This document shows positions 1 to 8,629 of a stretch of DNA of 64,000 nucleotides, piece by piece (position 1 is the first letter of the stretch; the number at the start of each line of letters is the position of its first letter). The stretch is from contig NZ_JBIGHX010000012.1 in assembly GCF_043555885.1 (NCBI RefSeq), forward strand, positions 1-64,000, given 5' to 3'. The stretch comes from Pelomonas lactea (GTDB lineage Bacteria > Pseudomonadota > Gammaproteobacteria > Burkholderiales > Burkholderiaceae_C). Below the pieces are notes generated by a model. That model saw nothing but the letters and a program-made list of their open reading frames with translations. It searched no databases and was not told the origin of the DNA. A program made the translations under genes and the position numbers.

Positions 1-157
1 CCTCATCGGTCAGTTCGCGGCTGGGGTCGGTGCCGCGCTGGCAGGCCTCGACCTTGTTCTTGGCAATGTCGAAGCCGATGGTGCGCATCTGCTTGCCGAA
101 CTCCACCACCAGGGGCAGGCCCACGTAGCCCAGGCCGATGACTGCGAGCGTGTTCAT
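1..157 (-). CDS. Nucleotide-sugar dehydrogenase (TviB/WbpA type), N-terminal fragment
   Basis: Only the first 52 codons lie in the window; the gene runs off the left edge. The peptide opens with a Rossmann nucleotide-binding signature (AVIGLGYVGLPLVVEFGK) followed by a GFDI strand end, as in UDP-sugar 6-dehydrogenases such as those that oxidise UDP-GlcNAc or UDP-GalNAc to the uronic acid. These enzymes supply acidic sugar donors for capsules and exopolysaccharides. It lies 44 bp downstream of xrtA on the same strand, so it is probably cotranscribed and provides precursor for the polymer made by this locus. The sugar specificity cannot be read from this fragment. Confidence 0.85.
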   Translation of the reverse strand, partial: MNTLAVIGLGYVGLPLVVEFGKQMRTIGFDIAKNKVEACQRGTDPSRELTDE

Positions 158-201
158 GGATAGGTTCTCGTTGCTGTGGTTTCTAGAAAGGCGCGTGATT
201 G

Positions 202-1776
202 TCACTGTTTGCGGGCCGCGTCACGGTCGCGGACCCCACGCAAAGCGGTGTCCAGCGCGGCCCAATGCGCGCGGACGAAGTCCCTCAGTCTGGCGTCATC
301 CGGGCCGGCCTCGTCCTTGTTCGCGTAGACCAGCACGACGGCCGCATCGTCCCCCTGCCCCAGCAGGTTCTGCCAGGCGCCGTACAGCTTGGCCTGCCAG
401 TCGCTGGCGATGGGCCGCCCGTTGACCCAGTAGATCTGCCAGACGCGCAGCCGGCGCGCCTCGTGGCCGCCGCCGCTGACCTGGCTGAGCGCCTGGCCGC
501 GCAGCTCGCCGATGCGCCAGTGCTGGGCACCGCCGGGCAGGTCCACCTGCGCCTGGCCCGAGGCCGTCTGCGACCAGACCTTGTTCACCTCGGCGTCGAC
601 CAGCTGGTTGACCGACGTGACCAGTTGCCGCCCCGCGCGCTGCTCGCGGTAGTAGCCGATGAATAGCCCGACGGGCGCACCGCCGGCGCTGGGTTCGAGG
701 CGGCCATGGAGACTGCCGGCGGCATTCTCGAAAGCCGGCTGCCAGTCGGTGAGCGGCTCCGCACGCCATGCCCAGCCCGGCAACACCGGCGCCGCCAGCG
801 AGGGCTGGCCATGGGCGCCGGCGCGCTGCATCTGCGAGCGCAGCAGCGGCGGCAGCGCCAGCAGCAACGCTACCGCGACACACACGACGGGCCAGCGCAC
901 GGCGGCCCCGGCGGCTGGCTGCACACCGGCGGGTGGCGCCGGCTCGTGCTCGGGATCGGGCTCAGACCAGCGCGCACCGATCATGAACATGGCCAGCATG
1001 ATGACGCCGAAGAACACCCAGCCATAGATGAGGTGGTCCACACCCACCGCCAGCGTGTTGCCGGACAGGTGGCCCAGCATGACGATCATGTAGGCCCGCA
1101 GCCAGTTGGCCACCAGCGGCGTGACGATGGCCACGCCGACGAAGGCCCAGCGGCGCTTGTACGAGCGGTAGTTCAGGAACGCGAACAGCGCGCCCACCAT
1201 CACCGAGGCCATCAGGTAGCGGATGCCGCTGCAGGCCTGCACGACGGACCAGTTGCCCGAAGGGATGATGAACTGCAGCCCCTCGCGGAACACCGGGATG
1301 CCGCTGGCGCGCAGCGCGACGACGGTGAAATCGGCCGTGTAGGCCATCAGCAGCGGCGTCAGGAAGTCGCCGAACGGCACGGCGAAGAACAGGAAGCCCA
1401 GCGGGAAGGCGATGCGGCGGGCCACCTCGGTGCCCAGCAGCGCCGGCACCATCAGCACGAACATCCCGACCAGCGCGAACTGCGTCGCCGCATTGGCTGC
1501 GGCCACGTCACCGACCAGCCACAGCAGCCCGAGCAACGGCATCAGCCACAGCCAGCGCAGCGACGGCGTGGGCGCGACGACGGCCAGGTCGGCCCGCAGC
1601 CGCCACACCAGCCAGGCCGAGATGGGCGGCACGACCCAGGCGTGCGCGAAGGTCTCGGAGCGGTTCCAGATGAACACCATCGCCGCGCCGGTCTCGTAAT
1701 ACAGCGCTGCGAGCAGCGCCCAGGCCAGGGCCAGCGCCAGCAGCGGCAGTCGCCAGGGCGGCGGGAGCTTCAGCAT
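202..1776 (-). CDS. xrtA: Exosortase A (XrtA) with C-terminal EpsI-like domain
   Basis: 524 residues. Exosortase A is an inner-membrane cysteine protease/transpeptidase that recognises the C-terminal PEP-CTERM signal of exported proteins. Residues about 1-270 form a polytopic membrane core with many hydrophobic helices. The expected catalytic residues are visible: Cys182 in VQACSGIRYL, Arg227 in NWLRAY and His248 in VDHLIYGW. Residues from about 300 onward form a soluble EpsI-like domain, which is often fused to XrtA in Burkholderiales. The start overlaps the end of the upstream glycosyltransferase gene by 7 bp, so the two are translationally coupled. The PEP-CTERM protein encoded at 12931-13776 is the only likely substrate seen in the window; others are usually scattered in the genome. 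Confidence 0.95.
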   Translation of the reverse strand: MLKLPPPWRLPLLALALAWALLAALYYETGAAMVFIWNRSETFAHAWVVPPISAWLVWRLRADLAVVAPTPSLRWLWLMPLLGLLWLVGDVAAANAATQFALVGMFVLMVPALLGTEVARRIAFPLGFLFFAVPFGDFLTPLLMAYTADFTVVALRASGIPVFREGLQFIIPSGNWSVVQACSGIRYLMASVMVGALFAFLNYRSYKRRWAFVGVAIVTPLVANWLRAYMIVMLGHLSGNTLAVGVDHLIYGWVFFGVIMLAMFMIGARWSEPDPEHEPAPPAGVQPAAGAAVRWPVVCVAVALLLALPPLLRSQMQRAGAHGQPSLAAPVLPGWAWRAEPLTDWQPAFENAAGSLHGRLEPSAGGAPVGLFIGYYREQRAGRQLVTSVNQLVDAEVNKVWSQTASGQAQVDLPGGAQHWRIGELRGQALSQVSGGGHEARRLRVWQIYWVNGRPIASDWQAKLYGAWQNLLGQGDDAAVVLVYANKDEAGPDDARLRDFVRAHWAALDTALRGVRDRDAARKQ

Positions 1777-2960
1777 GCGGCCTCCAGGTGCTGGTCCAGC
1801 CGGGACAAATGGGCATCCCAGCTGTAGGCGCCGACGACGAACTCACGCGCGACGCGGCCCGCAGCGTCCGCCGCCGCCGGGTCGGCCAGCAGCGCGCCGA
1901 GACGGGCGATGTAGCCCGCCGCGTCCTCGGCCGGCTGCAAGCCGGGCTGATCGGCCGCGGTGATGGCACGCACGCAGCTGCCCGCCGCGACGACCGGCCG
2001 GGACATCGCCATCGCCTCCAGCACCTTGTTCTGGATGCCGCGGGCCAGGCGCAGCGGCGCGACGACTGCCGCGGCGTGCTGCAGATAGGGCCGCACGTCG
2101 GGCACCGTGCCGGTGACGTTCACCGCGTCACCGGCCAGAGCCTGCACGGCCGGCGCCGGGCTGCGGCCGACGATGTGAAAGCGCAGCGCCGGGAAGCGGT
2201 CGCGCAGCGCCGGCAGCATGTCGCGCACGAACCAGCCGACAGCGTCGACATTGGGCCAGTAGTCCATCGCGCCGGTGAACACCAGCGGCAGTTCGCCGGC
2301 CGCGAACGGGCTGGCGCGTGCAGCGTCGCGCGCGAAGAAGTCGGCATCGACGCCGTTACCCAGCGCGGCGAGGTTGGCCGTCAAGCCAGGGCTGAGTTCA
2401 CGGAACAGCGCGACCTCGTGGTCCGTCACGAAGAAGCTGCAGGCGGCCTCGCGAGCCACGCGCTGCTCGAAGCCCAGCAGCTTGGCGAACTCGCGCCGGT
2501 AAAGCCAGGACAGCGGCCAGGCATGCTCGGGCGCGTAGTCGCGCCACTTGGCGGAGTCGACATCGACGAAATCCACCAGCCGCCGCAGCCCCGCGGGCGC
2601 GTACTGCGCCATCACGCCGCTGAAGACGACCACGGCGTCGAAGCCCACGCGGGCCGCCGTCTCGTCCACCCAGGCCTGCAGGCCAGCATCGCGGTAGTAC
2701 GGCAGGCTCAGCGCCTCGCCGCTCAGCAGGCCACGCAGGCTCAGCAGCTTGGCGGAGCGCGGGCTCAGCCGCGCGGCATGCAGGCCGGCGCACAGCGCGC
2801 GCACGGTGGGCAGGTGCTGCTCGTCGTCGGGGTCGTCGACGAAGGTGCCGAGATGCACCTCGTGCCGCGCCGCCAGATGCTTGAGCAGGTGGTAGGAGCG
2901 CACCTTGTCGCCCTTGTTGGGCGGGTAGGGCAGGCGGTGGACGAGGTAGAGGATCTTCAT
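1770..2960 (-). CDS. XrtA/PEP-CTERM-associated glycosyltransferase (TIGR03087-like)
   Basis: 396 residues. A GT4-fold glycosyltransferase: the N-terminus (MKILYLVHRLPYPPNKGDKV) matches the family that accompanies exosortase A. A C-terminal Rossmann half holds FTGAMDYWPNVDAV and a donor-site region (ARGIQNKVLEAMAMSRPVVA) typical of GT4 enzymes. It probably adds a sugar to the growing lipid-linked repeat unit on the cytoplasmic side of the inner membrane. The gene overlaps xrtA by 7 bp. Its ATG follows directly on an 80-bp repeat element and has no clear Shine-Dalgarno sequence. Donor and acceptor are not predictable from sequence. Confidence 0.88.
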   Translation of the reverse strand: MKILYLVHRLPYPPNKGDKVRSYHLLKHLAARHEVHLGTFVDDPDDEQHLPTVRALCAGLHAARLSPRSAKLLSLRGLLSGEALSLPYYRDAGLQAWVDETAARVGFDAVVVFSGVMAQYAPAGLRRLVDFVDVDSAKWRDYAPEHAWPLSWLYRREFAKLLGFEQRVAREAACSFFVTDHEVALFRELSPGLTANLAALGNGVDADFFARDAARASPFAAGELPLVFTGAMDYWPNVDAVGWFVRDMLPALRDRFPALRFHIVGRSPAPAVQALAGDAVNVTGTVPDVRPYLQHAAAVVAPLRLARGIQNKVLEAMAMSRPVVAAGSCVRAITAADQPGLQPAEDAAGYIARLGALLADPAAADAAGRVAREFVVGAYSWDAHLSRLDQHLEAAC

Positions 2961-3040
2961 GTCAGCGCCGCCCGGCCGCCCGAAGGCGCTGACGCACCAC
3001 TCGGGGGGCAGCGAATGAAGTGAGCGTGGGGGGCGTCATG
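2961..3040 (-). repeat. Dispersed start-codon-abutting repeat, copy A
   Basis: In the gene-sense direction this 80-bp element contains CACGCTCACTTCATTCGCTG, then a C-run/G-run stretch, then a short CGCC...GGCG stem, and ends GCGCTGAC directly before the ATG of the glycosyltransferase. The same order of blocks recurs at 51872-51950, 56927-57086 and, inverted, at 29272-29350. Confidence 0.8.
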
Positions 3041-3049
3041 CATCCGCCC

Positions 3050-4099
3050 TCAGCCGAGGTTCTTGACGATGAAGGGCCCCAGCCAGTTCGCCACACCGAT
3101 GGGCAGCTTGCGCCAGGCCTTGATCATCAACTGGTACTTGGGGTTGTTCGGGTTGTTCTGCGGGATCGAATCGCGCTTGAACAGCCGGTATTCGTAGGAG
3201 AGCGGCTGCGGCTCGAAGCCCCAGTTCTTCTTGAACGCATAGGGCCCGGTGCCCTGCTTGCTGCGGCCGTAGTCGAAGACCTTGAGGCCGCGGGCACAGG
3301 CGCGGCGCATCAGCTCCCAGTACTTGAAGTCGTTGGCGGCGAGGTCGCGTGCTGCGACGTCGTCGCCGGCGTAGTAGGGCAGCACCTCGTCGCGGAAATA
3401 GAAGCTCAGCACCGACGACAGCGGCCGGCCATCGGGCGCCGTCACCGTCAGCACCTCGGCATCGGCGCCGAACTCGTCCAGCAGCGCCTGGAAATACTTC
3501 TTCGGCATCGCCGGCGTGCCGTGGCGGTGCACGTTGTCGGCGTACAGGTCGAAGAAGCGGTCGACGTTCGGATCGATGCCCGCCTGCAGTTCGTTCTTGA
3601 TGCCCTTGCGCACCATCGCGCGCTGCTTGCGCGGGATGGCCAGCATGTTGGCCTCTTCGTCAGCAAGGATTTCCTTGCGGAAGGTCACGTAGAGATCCTG
3701 GCGCGGCCAGTCGGCATGGCGAGTGGGGCCGAGGTTGCGGTACTCCAGGTGCTCGGCCCCCTGCCCTCGCGCGATCTTCTCGGCCTCGGCCTCCAGCGCC
3801 GCGGCCGCCTCGTCGTTCAGCGCGGCGACGCCACCGTAGACGGCAAACGGCAGGCTGGTGACCGAGTGACCGAACAGCCGGCTCTTCACCTCGGCCAGCG
3901 GCAGCACGCCCTCGATGGCGCCGTCACGTTCGGCATACAGGAAGAAGCCCCGGTGGCCGAACACCGATTCGATGACGCGCAACCAACCGCTGCGGTGAAA
4001 GAAGGTGGCCTGAGGGTGCGCGAACACGAAGGCGTCCCAGCGCGCGGACAAGGCTTTGTCCTGCGCGGCCAGCCGCGCAATTCGGAGGGCGGATGTCAT
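3050..4099 (-). CDS. FemAB family XrtA/PEP-CTERM system-associated protein
   Basis: 349 residues, cytosolic, with the double GNAT fold of the FemAB family. Characteristic segments are ATFFHRSGWLRVIE near the N-terminus, LPFAVYGGVAA at about 80 and DYGRSKQGTGPYAFKKNWGF in the C-terminal half. FemAB proteins classically transfer amino acids from aminoacyl-tRNA to peptidoglycan stems; the XrtA-linked branch is thought to modify the exopolysaccharide or its anchor, but no reaction has been shown to my knowledge. It lies 1 bp after the deacetylase stop in the reading direction, so it belongs to the same operon. The next gene is separated from it by a repeat element. Confidence 0.9.
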   Translation of the reverse strand: MTSALRIARLAAQDKALSARWDAFVFAHPQATFFHRSGWLRVIESVFGHRGFFLYAERDGAIEGVLPLAEVKSRLFGHSVTSLPFAVYGGVAALNDEAAAALEAEAEKIARGQGAEHLEYRNLGPTRHADWPRQDLYVTFRKEILADEEANMLAIPRKQRAMVRKGIKNELQAGIDPNVDRFFDLYADNVHRHGTPAMPKKYFQALLDEFGADAEVLTVTAPDGRPLSSVLSFYFRDEVLPYYAGDDVAARDLAANDFKYWELMRRACARGLKVFDYGRSKQGTGPYAFKKNWGFEPQPLSYEYRLFKRDSIPQNNPNNPKYQLMIKAWRKLPIGVANWLGPFIVKNLG

Positions 4100-4100
4100 G

Positions 4101-4994
4101 TCAGGCCGGGCTCAGCGAACGTTCGACAGCGCCCGGGCTGGACTCGCGGCCGAGGAAGATCTCGTCCATGCGCCCCCAGCGGAAATCCTCCAGCAGCCGG
4201 GCGATGCGGCCGTGGGTGCGCTCGATGTTGACGTAGTGGCGGAAACGCGTCTTGGCGTCGATGCCGGGCACGCGGGGCTGGCCGGGATCGATCTCCCACG
4301 GATGGAAGTAGAAGACCGCCGACTGGCCATCCACCTCGTTGACGCGGCGAATCATCCAGCGTGACAGCGCGTAGGGCAGCAACCGGAAGTAGCCCCCGCC
4401 GCTGCTGGGCAGGTTCTTCGAACCCATGCGCAGCGTCGTCACCGGGATCTCCAGCAGCCCCTCGCGCACCGGGTAGGCAAAGCGCGGCGAGTCGGGCATG
4501 CCGTAGTGATCGTGGGCGATGGGGTAGACGCTGCTGGAGTAGCGGTAGCCGGCATCGCGCAGCACGTCAAAGGCCCACAGATTGCCCTTGCCGATGGAGA
4601 AGCTGGGCGCGCGGTAGCCGACGACGGGCACGCCGCCCAGGTCCTCCAGCAGCTTCTTGGCGCTGGCGATGTCTTCGAGGAAGGCGGCGGGGCTCAGGTC
4701 GCTGGCGCGCTCATGGCCGTAGCCGTGACTGGCCAGTTCATGGCCGCCGGCCACGATGGCCTTGACGACCTGCGGATAGCGCTCGGCGATCCAGCCCAGC
4801 GTGAAGAACGTCGCCTTGACGTTCTTCTCGGCCAGCAGCGCGAGGATGCTGGCGATGTTGCGCTCGACGCGGCACTCCAGCCCGTTCCAGTCCTCGCGGC
4901 GGATGTAGGGCGCGAACGCGGAAACCTGGAAGTAGTCCTCCACGTCGATGCTCATCGCATTGCGCGGGGTGGGGTTCTTGGCGGGCATCAGCAT
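4101..4994 (-). CDS. XrtA system polysaccharide deacetylase (NodB-like)
   Basis: 297 residues from the ATG at 4994. That start is preferred to the in-frame TTG at 5003 because a GAGG lies 9 nt before it. The NodB homology domain is complete: metal Asp motif SIDVEDYFQVS near the N-terminus, the zinc pair in LASHGYGHERA, the RAPSFSIG motif, and a C-terminal FHPWEIDP (DUF3473-type tail). Such enzymes remove N-acetyl groups from the polymer or from lipid-linked intermediates, changing charge and retention. There is no signal peptide, so it probably acts on the cytoplasmic precursor. It lies 11 bp after the ATPase gene and 1 bp before the FemAB gene. Confidence 0.92.
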   Translation of the reverse strand: MLMPAKNPTPRNAMSIDVEDYFQVSAFAPYIRREDWNGLECRVERNIASILALLAEKNVKATFFTLGWIAERYPQVVKAIVAGGHELASHGYGHERASDLSPAAFLEDIASAKKLLEDLGGVPVVGYRAPSFSIGKGNLWAFDVLRDAGYRYSSSVYPIAHDHYGMPDSPRFAYPVREGLLEIPVTTLRMGSKNLPSSGGGYFRLLPYALSRWMIRRVNEVDGQSAVFYFHPWEIDPGQPRVPGIDAKTRFRHYVNIERTHGRIARLLEDFRWGRMDEIFLGRESSPGAVERSLSPA

Positions 4995-5005
4995 GATCGA
5001 CAACC

Positions 5006-6103
5006 TCAGTGCTGTTTGACGGCGTCGACCAGCTTCTGCAGCAGCGCCAGCGTCTGCAGGTTGATGCGCTCCAGCCGCATCATGCTGCGCTCCAGGCGCT
5101 GCAACCGGTCGGTGTGGTGGTCAGCGTTGAGCGCCGCGATCTCGCTGGACAGGCCGTCCACCTCGGCCGCGCTGATCTTCAGGCGTGACACGTCGAGCGC
5201 GCCGGGCGCGCTGTCCAGCGCCGCGGGGCGGCTGTCGGGCAGCTTGGCGGGCACGCTGTCCAGCGGACTGGCGTCGCTGTGGCGCGGCGTCTCGCTTTCC
5301 TGCGCGATGTCGCGCAGCACTTCCTTCACGTCGGCCAGCGTCAGGTGGGTGCGGCCCTGCATGAAGCCCAGCAGCAGCAGACGGTCGCACAGCCGGTTGA
5401 TGCGGCGCGGGATGCCGTTGCTGGCCTTGTGGATGGCGGGAAACGCGTCGTGGTCGAAGGTGGGCTTGCCGGTGGAGCCCGCGCACTTCAGCCGGTGCTC
5501 CATGTAACGCTGCGTCTCGTCCTCGTCCAGCGGGCCGATGTGGCAGGTGGCCGCCACGCGCTGGCGGAACTGCTCCATCTCCGGCTTCTGCAGGATGCCG
5601 CGGAACTCCGGCTGGCCGACCAGGAAGGTCTGCAGCAGCGACTGGTTGGCGAACTGGAAGTTGGACAGCATGCGCAGCTCCTCCACCGCGCGGGCGGTCA
5701 GGTTCTGCGCCTCGTCGACGATGAGCAGGCAGCGCTTGCCCTGCGTGACCTGGTTGACGAAGAACGCCTCCAGCGTCATCAGCAGCTCGGACTTGGGCGC
5801 ATCCTTCACGCGCACGCCGAACGCCGCACCCACCATGCGCAGCGTGTCCTCCGCGTCGAGCTGCGTCGTGACGACATTGCCGATGACGACGTTGCTGCGG
5901 TTCAGGCTGTCGAGCAGGCCGCGCAGCAGCGTCGTCTTGCCGGCGCCGATCTCGCCGGTGATGACGATGAAGCCGTCGTTGCGCAGCACGCCGTAGTCCA
6001 GGTAGGCCTTGGCCCGGCGGTGCTGCTTGCTGCCGTAGTAGAAGTTCGGGTCCGGGCTGAGCTGGAAGGGCTTGCTGCTCAGGCCGTAGAAGGCTTCGTA
6101 CAT
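5006..6103 (-). CDS. XrtA/PEP-CTERM-associated ATPase (ExeA-like, TIGR03015)
   Basis: 365 residues. An AAA-type ATPase related to ExeA: the N-terminus MYEAFYGLSSKPFQLSPDP is the family signature. The Walker A motif GEIGAGKTT spans residues 50-58, Walker B is CLLIVDEAQNL, and NGIPRRINRLCDRLLLLGF is the sensor-2 region. The last 60 residues form a leucine-rich coiled segment (LQRLERSMMRLERINLQTLA). ExeA relatives couple ATP hydrolysis to assembly of secretion or envelope machinery; here it presumably drives assembly of the XrtA-linked export complex. Unlike many ExeA proteins there is no C-terminal peptidoglycan-binding domain. It is the third gene after the kinase in the same operon. Confidence 0.92.
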   Translation of the reverse strand: MYEAFYGLSSKPFQLSPDPNFYYGSKQHRRAKAYLDYGVLRNDGFIVITGEIGAGKTTLLRGLLDSLNRSNVVIGNVVTTQLDAEDTLRMVGAAFGVRVKDAPKSELLMTLEAFFVNQVTQGKRCLLIVDEAQNLTARAVEELRMLSNFQFANQSLLQTFLVGQPEFRGILQKPEMEQFRQRVAATCHIGPLDEDETQRYMEHRLKCAGSTGKPTFDHDAFPAIHKASNGIPRRINRLCDRLLLLGFMQGRTHLTLADVKEVLRDIAQESETPRHSDASPLDSVPAKLPDSRPAALDSAPGALDVSRLKISAAEVDGLSSEIAALNADHHTDRLQRLERSMMRLERINLQTLALLQKLVDAVKQH

Positions 6104-6128
6104 GTTCAGTGGGCCTGGATCGTTTCGG

Positions 6129-7667
6129 TCAGAACTGCTGGGTCAGGCTGGCGTAGGCCGCATTCTCGGTGTAAGGCGTGCTGCCTTCATACTGGCTGCG
6201 CCGCACGCCGAGCTGCATATCCATGCGCGAGCCCAGCCGCCCCGTCCAGTTGGCGAACCAACTGGTCAGCTGCGTGGACTGGTTGGCGTTGTCGCCCTGC
6301 GTCTCCTGGCGGGACGCCACCAGCGACAGCCCCGACGTCGGGGTCAACTGGTAGCCGGCCGACAGCGAATAGGAGCGCTGCTCGACGCGCGACGTGTTGG
6401 CCAGGTCACCGCCGTTCTGGTTGCTGCCCAGCCGGCTGGACAGCGAGCGGGTCAGCTGCGCCGTCAGCGTGGTGCGAACGCCCTGCAGCGTGAGGGCCAG
6501 TTGCTGGGTGCGCAGGCGGCTGGGGCCGGACGACAGGAAGCCCGTGGCCGCCACACCGTCGGGCGACAGGCCCAACCGCAGCAGCTCGCTGCGCACCAGC
6601 AGATCCCGCTTGATCGGGTCCGGTTCGCGCGAGGCATACAGCAGGAAGAACAGGTCGTAGTTCGTGCGGGCGCCACCGCCGCCCCCGGTGTTGCCGAGCA
6701 TGGTGCTCTGCGAGTCGGTGTAGCGCAGCGCCGCACGCTGCAGACGGTGCTCGGCCGTCAGCGCATGGCTGCTGCCGTAGTCGTGGCGCTGCCAGTCCGC
6801 CCCGAGCCGCGTACGCACGGTCGGCGTCCACTCCGCCGACGCACCGGCCGTCGTGCCACTGGACTGGCTTGCACCGAGGTAGTTGGAGCGCTCGCGGCCC
6901 ACGTTGGCGGTGAAGGTCCAGTCGGGGTCCGGCCGGTAGTTCATGCCCAGCCGCAGTGACGTGTCGCGATTGGCGGGCGCAGCCGCCGACTTGAACTGCT
7001 GCGTACTGACCTGCAACCACCAGCCCAGCAGCCCCGCATTCGCCTGGCTCAGGCGCAGCGAGCCGGCGTTGCCACGGCTGTCGCCGAGGCTGGAGCCGCG
7101 CGCCTCTGTCTGCGTGTAGTCGCCACGCAGCTCATACGTCGCCCAGCCCCCCAGCATGCCGCGCAGCGACGGCGAGACTGCCAGCGTCATGGTCTCGCGC
7201 TGGTTGGGGTTGGCCAGATTCGACACGGCGCCCTGCGAACCGGAGGTCGGCGCGCTCTGCAAGCCGAAGGCCGAGCTGCTCTGCTGCCCGATGTTGGCCT
7301 TCATGTCGACGAACAGCGTCTGGCTGACGAGCTCGGCGCGCGCGTTGGCCGTCAACGCGTTCTGCACGCGGGATGGCTGATCGCTCTTCAGGTAGGCAAT
7401 GCCGTTCAGCGTGTAGTCCAGCGTGCCACGCAGGCTGCCGTTGTTGGCCGTGATGCTGAGTCCCGGCGCCAGCGTCGTCACCAGCGCGGCATCCTTGTTC
7501 TGTTCCGTCAGCTGCAGGTTGTCCGTCCAGCTCTGCATCACGCTCAGCCGCGGCGCGACCGTGAGCCCACGGCCGGCACCTGCGGCGCCGTCCTGGGCTT
7601 GTGCCAGAGCTCCCCAGGCGGCGAGTGCGATGGCGAGATGGCGGGGCTCAGCTTTGCGCCGAGTCAT
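6129..7667 (-). CDS. XrtA-associated outer-membrane beta-barrel protein (TIGR03016-like)
   Basis: 512 residues from the ATG at 7667; an ATG at 7676 is also possible. The start overlaps the last codons of the tyrosine kinase by 20 bp. A short basic N-terminus followed by LAIALAAWGALAQAQ is a typical signal peptide. The body consists of alternating-polarity strands (TLDYTLNGIAYL, TYELRGDYTQTEARG) and ends in ASLTQQF with a terminal Phe, the classic outer-membrane barrel end. It probably forms an outer-membrane channel or scaffold for the exported polysaccharide next to the Wza-like lipoprotein. The function is not established experimentally to my knowledge. Confidence 0.9.
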   Translation of the reverse strand: MTRRKAEPRHLAIALAAWGALAQAQDGAAGAGRGLTVAPRLSVMQSWTDNLQLTEQNKDAALVTTLAPGLSITANNGSLRGTLDYTLNGIAYLKSDQPSRVQNALTANARAELVSQTLFVDMKANIGQQSSSAFGLQSAPTSGSQGAVSNLANPNQRETMTLAVSPSLRGMLGGWATYELRGDYTQTEARGSSLGDSRGNAGSLRLSQANAGLLGWWLQVSTQQFKSAAAPANRDTSLRLGMNYRPDPDWTFTANVGRERSNYLGASQSSGTTAGASAEWTPTVRTRLGADWQRHDYGSSHALTAEHRLQRAALRYTDSQSTMLGNTGGGGGARTNYDLFFLLYASREPDPIKRDLLVRSELLRLGLSPDGVAATGFLSSGPSRLRTQQLALTLQGVRTTLTAQLTRSLSSRLGSNQNGGDLANTSRVEQRSYSLSAGYQLTPTSGLSLVASRQETQGDNANQSTQLTSWFANWTGRLGSRMDMQLGVRRSQYEGSTPYTENAAYASLTQQF

Positions 7668-8628
7668 TGCTGCCATAGCCGTAGCCATACCCGTAGCCAT
7701 ACCCGTAGCCGTATCCGTAGCCGTACCCGCCTGCCGCATTGGGGCTGGCCTGGTTGAGCAGCATCATCTTGACGGGGCAGTTCTCGATGGCCGCCAGCGC
7801 CTGCTGCACCGCGCTCTGCGGCGTCTTCTCGGCATGGACGACGATGATGATCTGGCCCATGTGCGACGCCAGCACGCGCGACTCGGTGGTCAGCAGCAGC
7901 GGCGGGGAGTCGAAGATGATGATGCGGTCAGGGTAACGCTTGGCCATGTCATCGAGCAGATGGCTCATCGAGTCGCTGGCCAGCAGTTCGGTGGCGCGGG
8001 AATGCGGCGTGCCGCTGGGCAGGATGGTCAGCTTCTCGACGTTGGTGCGCAGCAGCACCTCGGACATGTCGACACGCCCCTCCAGCACATCCAGCAACCC
8101 CGGCCCCTGCGGCAGCCCCAGCATGCGCAGCACCGAAGGACGTGCCACGTCCGCGTCGACCAGCATGACCGTGTTGTCCAACTCGGCCGCGATGCTGAGA
8201 GCCAGGTTGATGGACGTGAAGCTCTTGCCCTCGCCCGCCAGCGCGCTGGTCACCATCAGCAGGTTGGCATGGTTGATCGTCGCCGCCCCCTTGCCCATCG
8301 CGTTCTTGATGAGCGGACGCTTGATGACGCGGTACTGGTCGCCCGTCTGCGAGCGCGGCGTGTGTGGCATCAGGAAGCCCTGCGCAGCCAGCGCCACCAC
8401 GTCCAGCTCGACACGCTTGGATGACGGGTGCGCGCCGTCCTCCACCACCGAGATGCCCACCTGGGGCTTCGCCGGCACGGCGGCCGGCGCCGGCGCCCGT
8501 GCAGGCACTGCCGGGGCTGCTGCCCCGGGTTCGGCGGCGGGCGCAGCCTGCTCATCCCCCGGCAACACCACGCCAGCCTGGCGCAACTGCTCCAGCCGCT
8601 GGGCGGCCTGTTCGATCAAGCTCGTCAT
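7648..8628 (-). CDS. XrtA-associated tyrosine autokinase (BY-kinase)
   Basis: 326 residues. A cytoplasmic bacterial tyrosine kinase with Walker A SALAGEGKS (128-136), Walker A' VMLVDADVARP (about 154-164) and Walker B IIIFDSPPLL (236-245). Residues 1-60 are an Ala/Pro-rich linker. The tail is unusual: from residue 301 to 319 it alternates Gly and Tyr, with nine Tyr (302, 304 and so on to 318), then ends NDSAQS. BY-kinases autophosphorylate a C-terminal tyrosine cluster, and cycling of that state with the Wzz-like partner controls chain length. The partner gene lies 1 bp upstream. The repeat is encoded by a tandem 6-bp pattern and so could vary in length between strains. Confidence 0.95.
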   Translation of the reverse strand: MTSLIEQAAQRLEQLRQAGVVLPGDEQAAPAAEPGAAAPAVPARAPAPAAVPAKPQVGISVVEDGAHPSSKRVELDVVALAAQGFLMPHTPRSQTGDQYRVIKRPLIKNAMGKGAATINHANLLMVTSALAGEGKSFTSINLALSIAAELDNTVMLVDADVARPSVLRMLGLPQGPGLLDVLEGRVDMSEVLLRTNVEKLTILPSGTPHSRATELLASDSMSHLLDDMAKRYPDRIIIFDSPPLLLTTESRVLASHMGQIIIVVHAEKTPQSAVQQALAAIENCPVKMMLLNQASPNAAGGYGYGYGYGYGYGYGYGYGSNDSAQS

Positions 8629-8629
8629 G

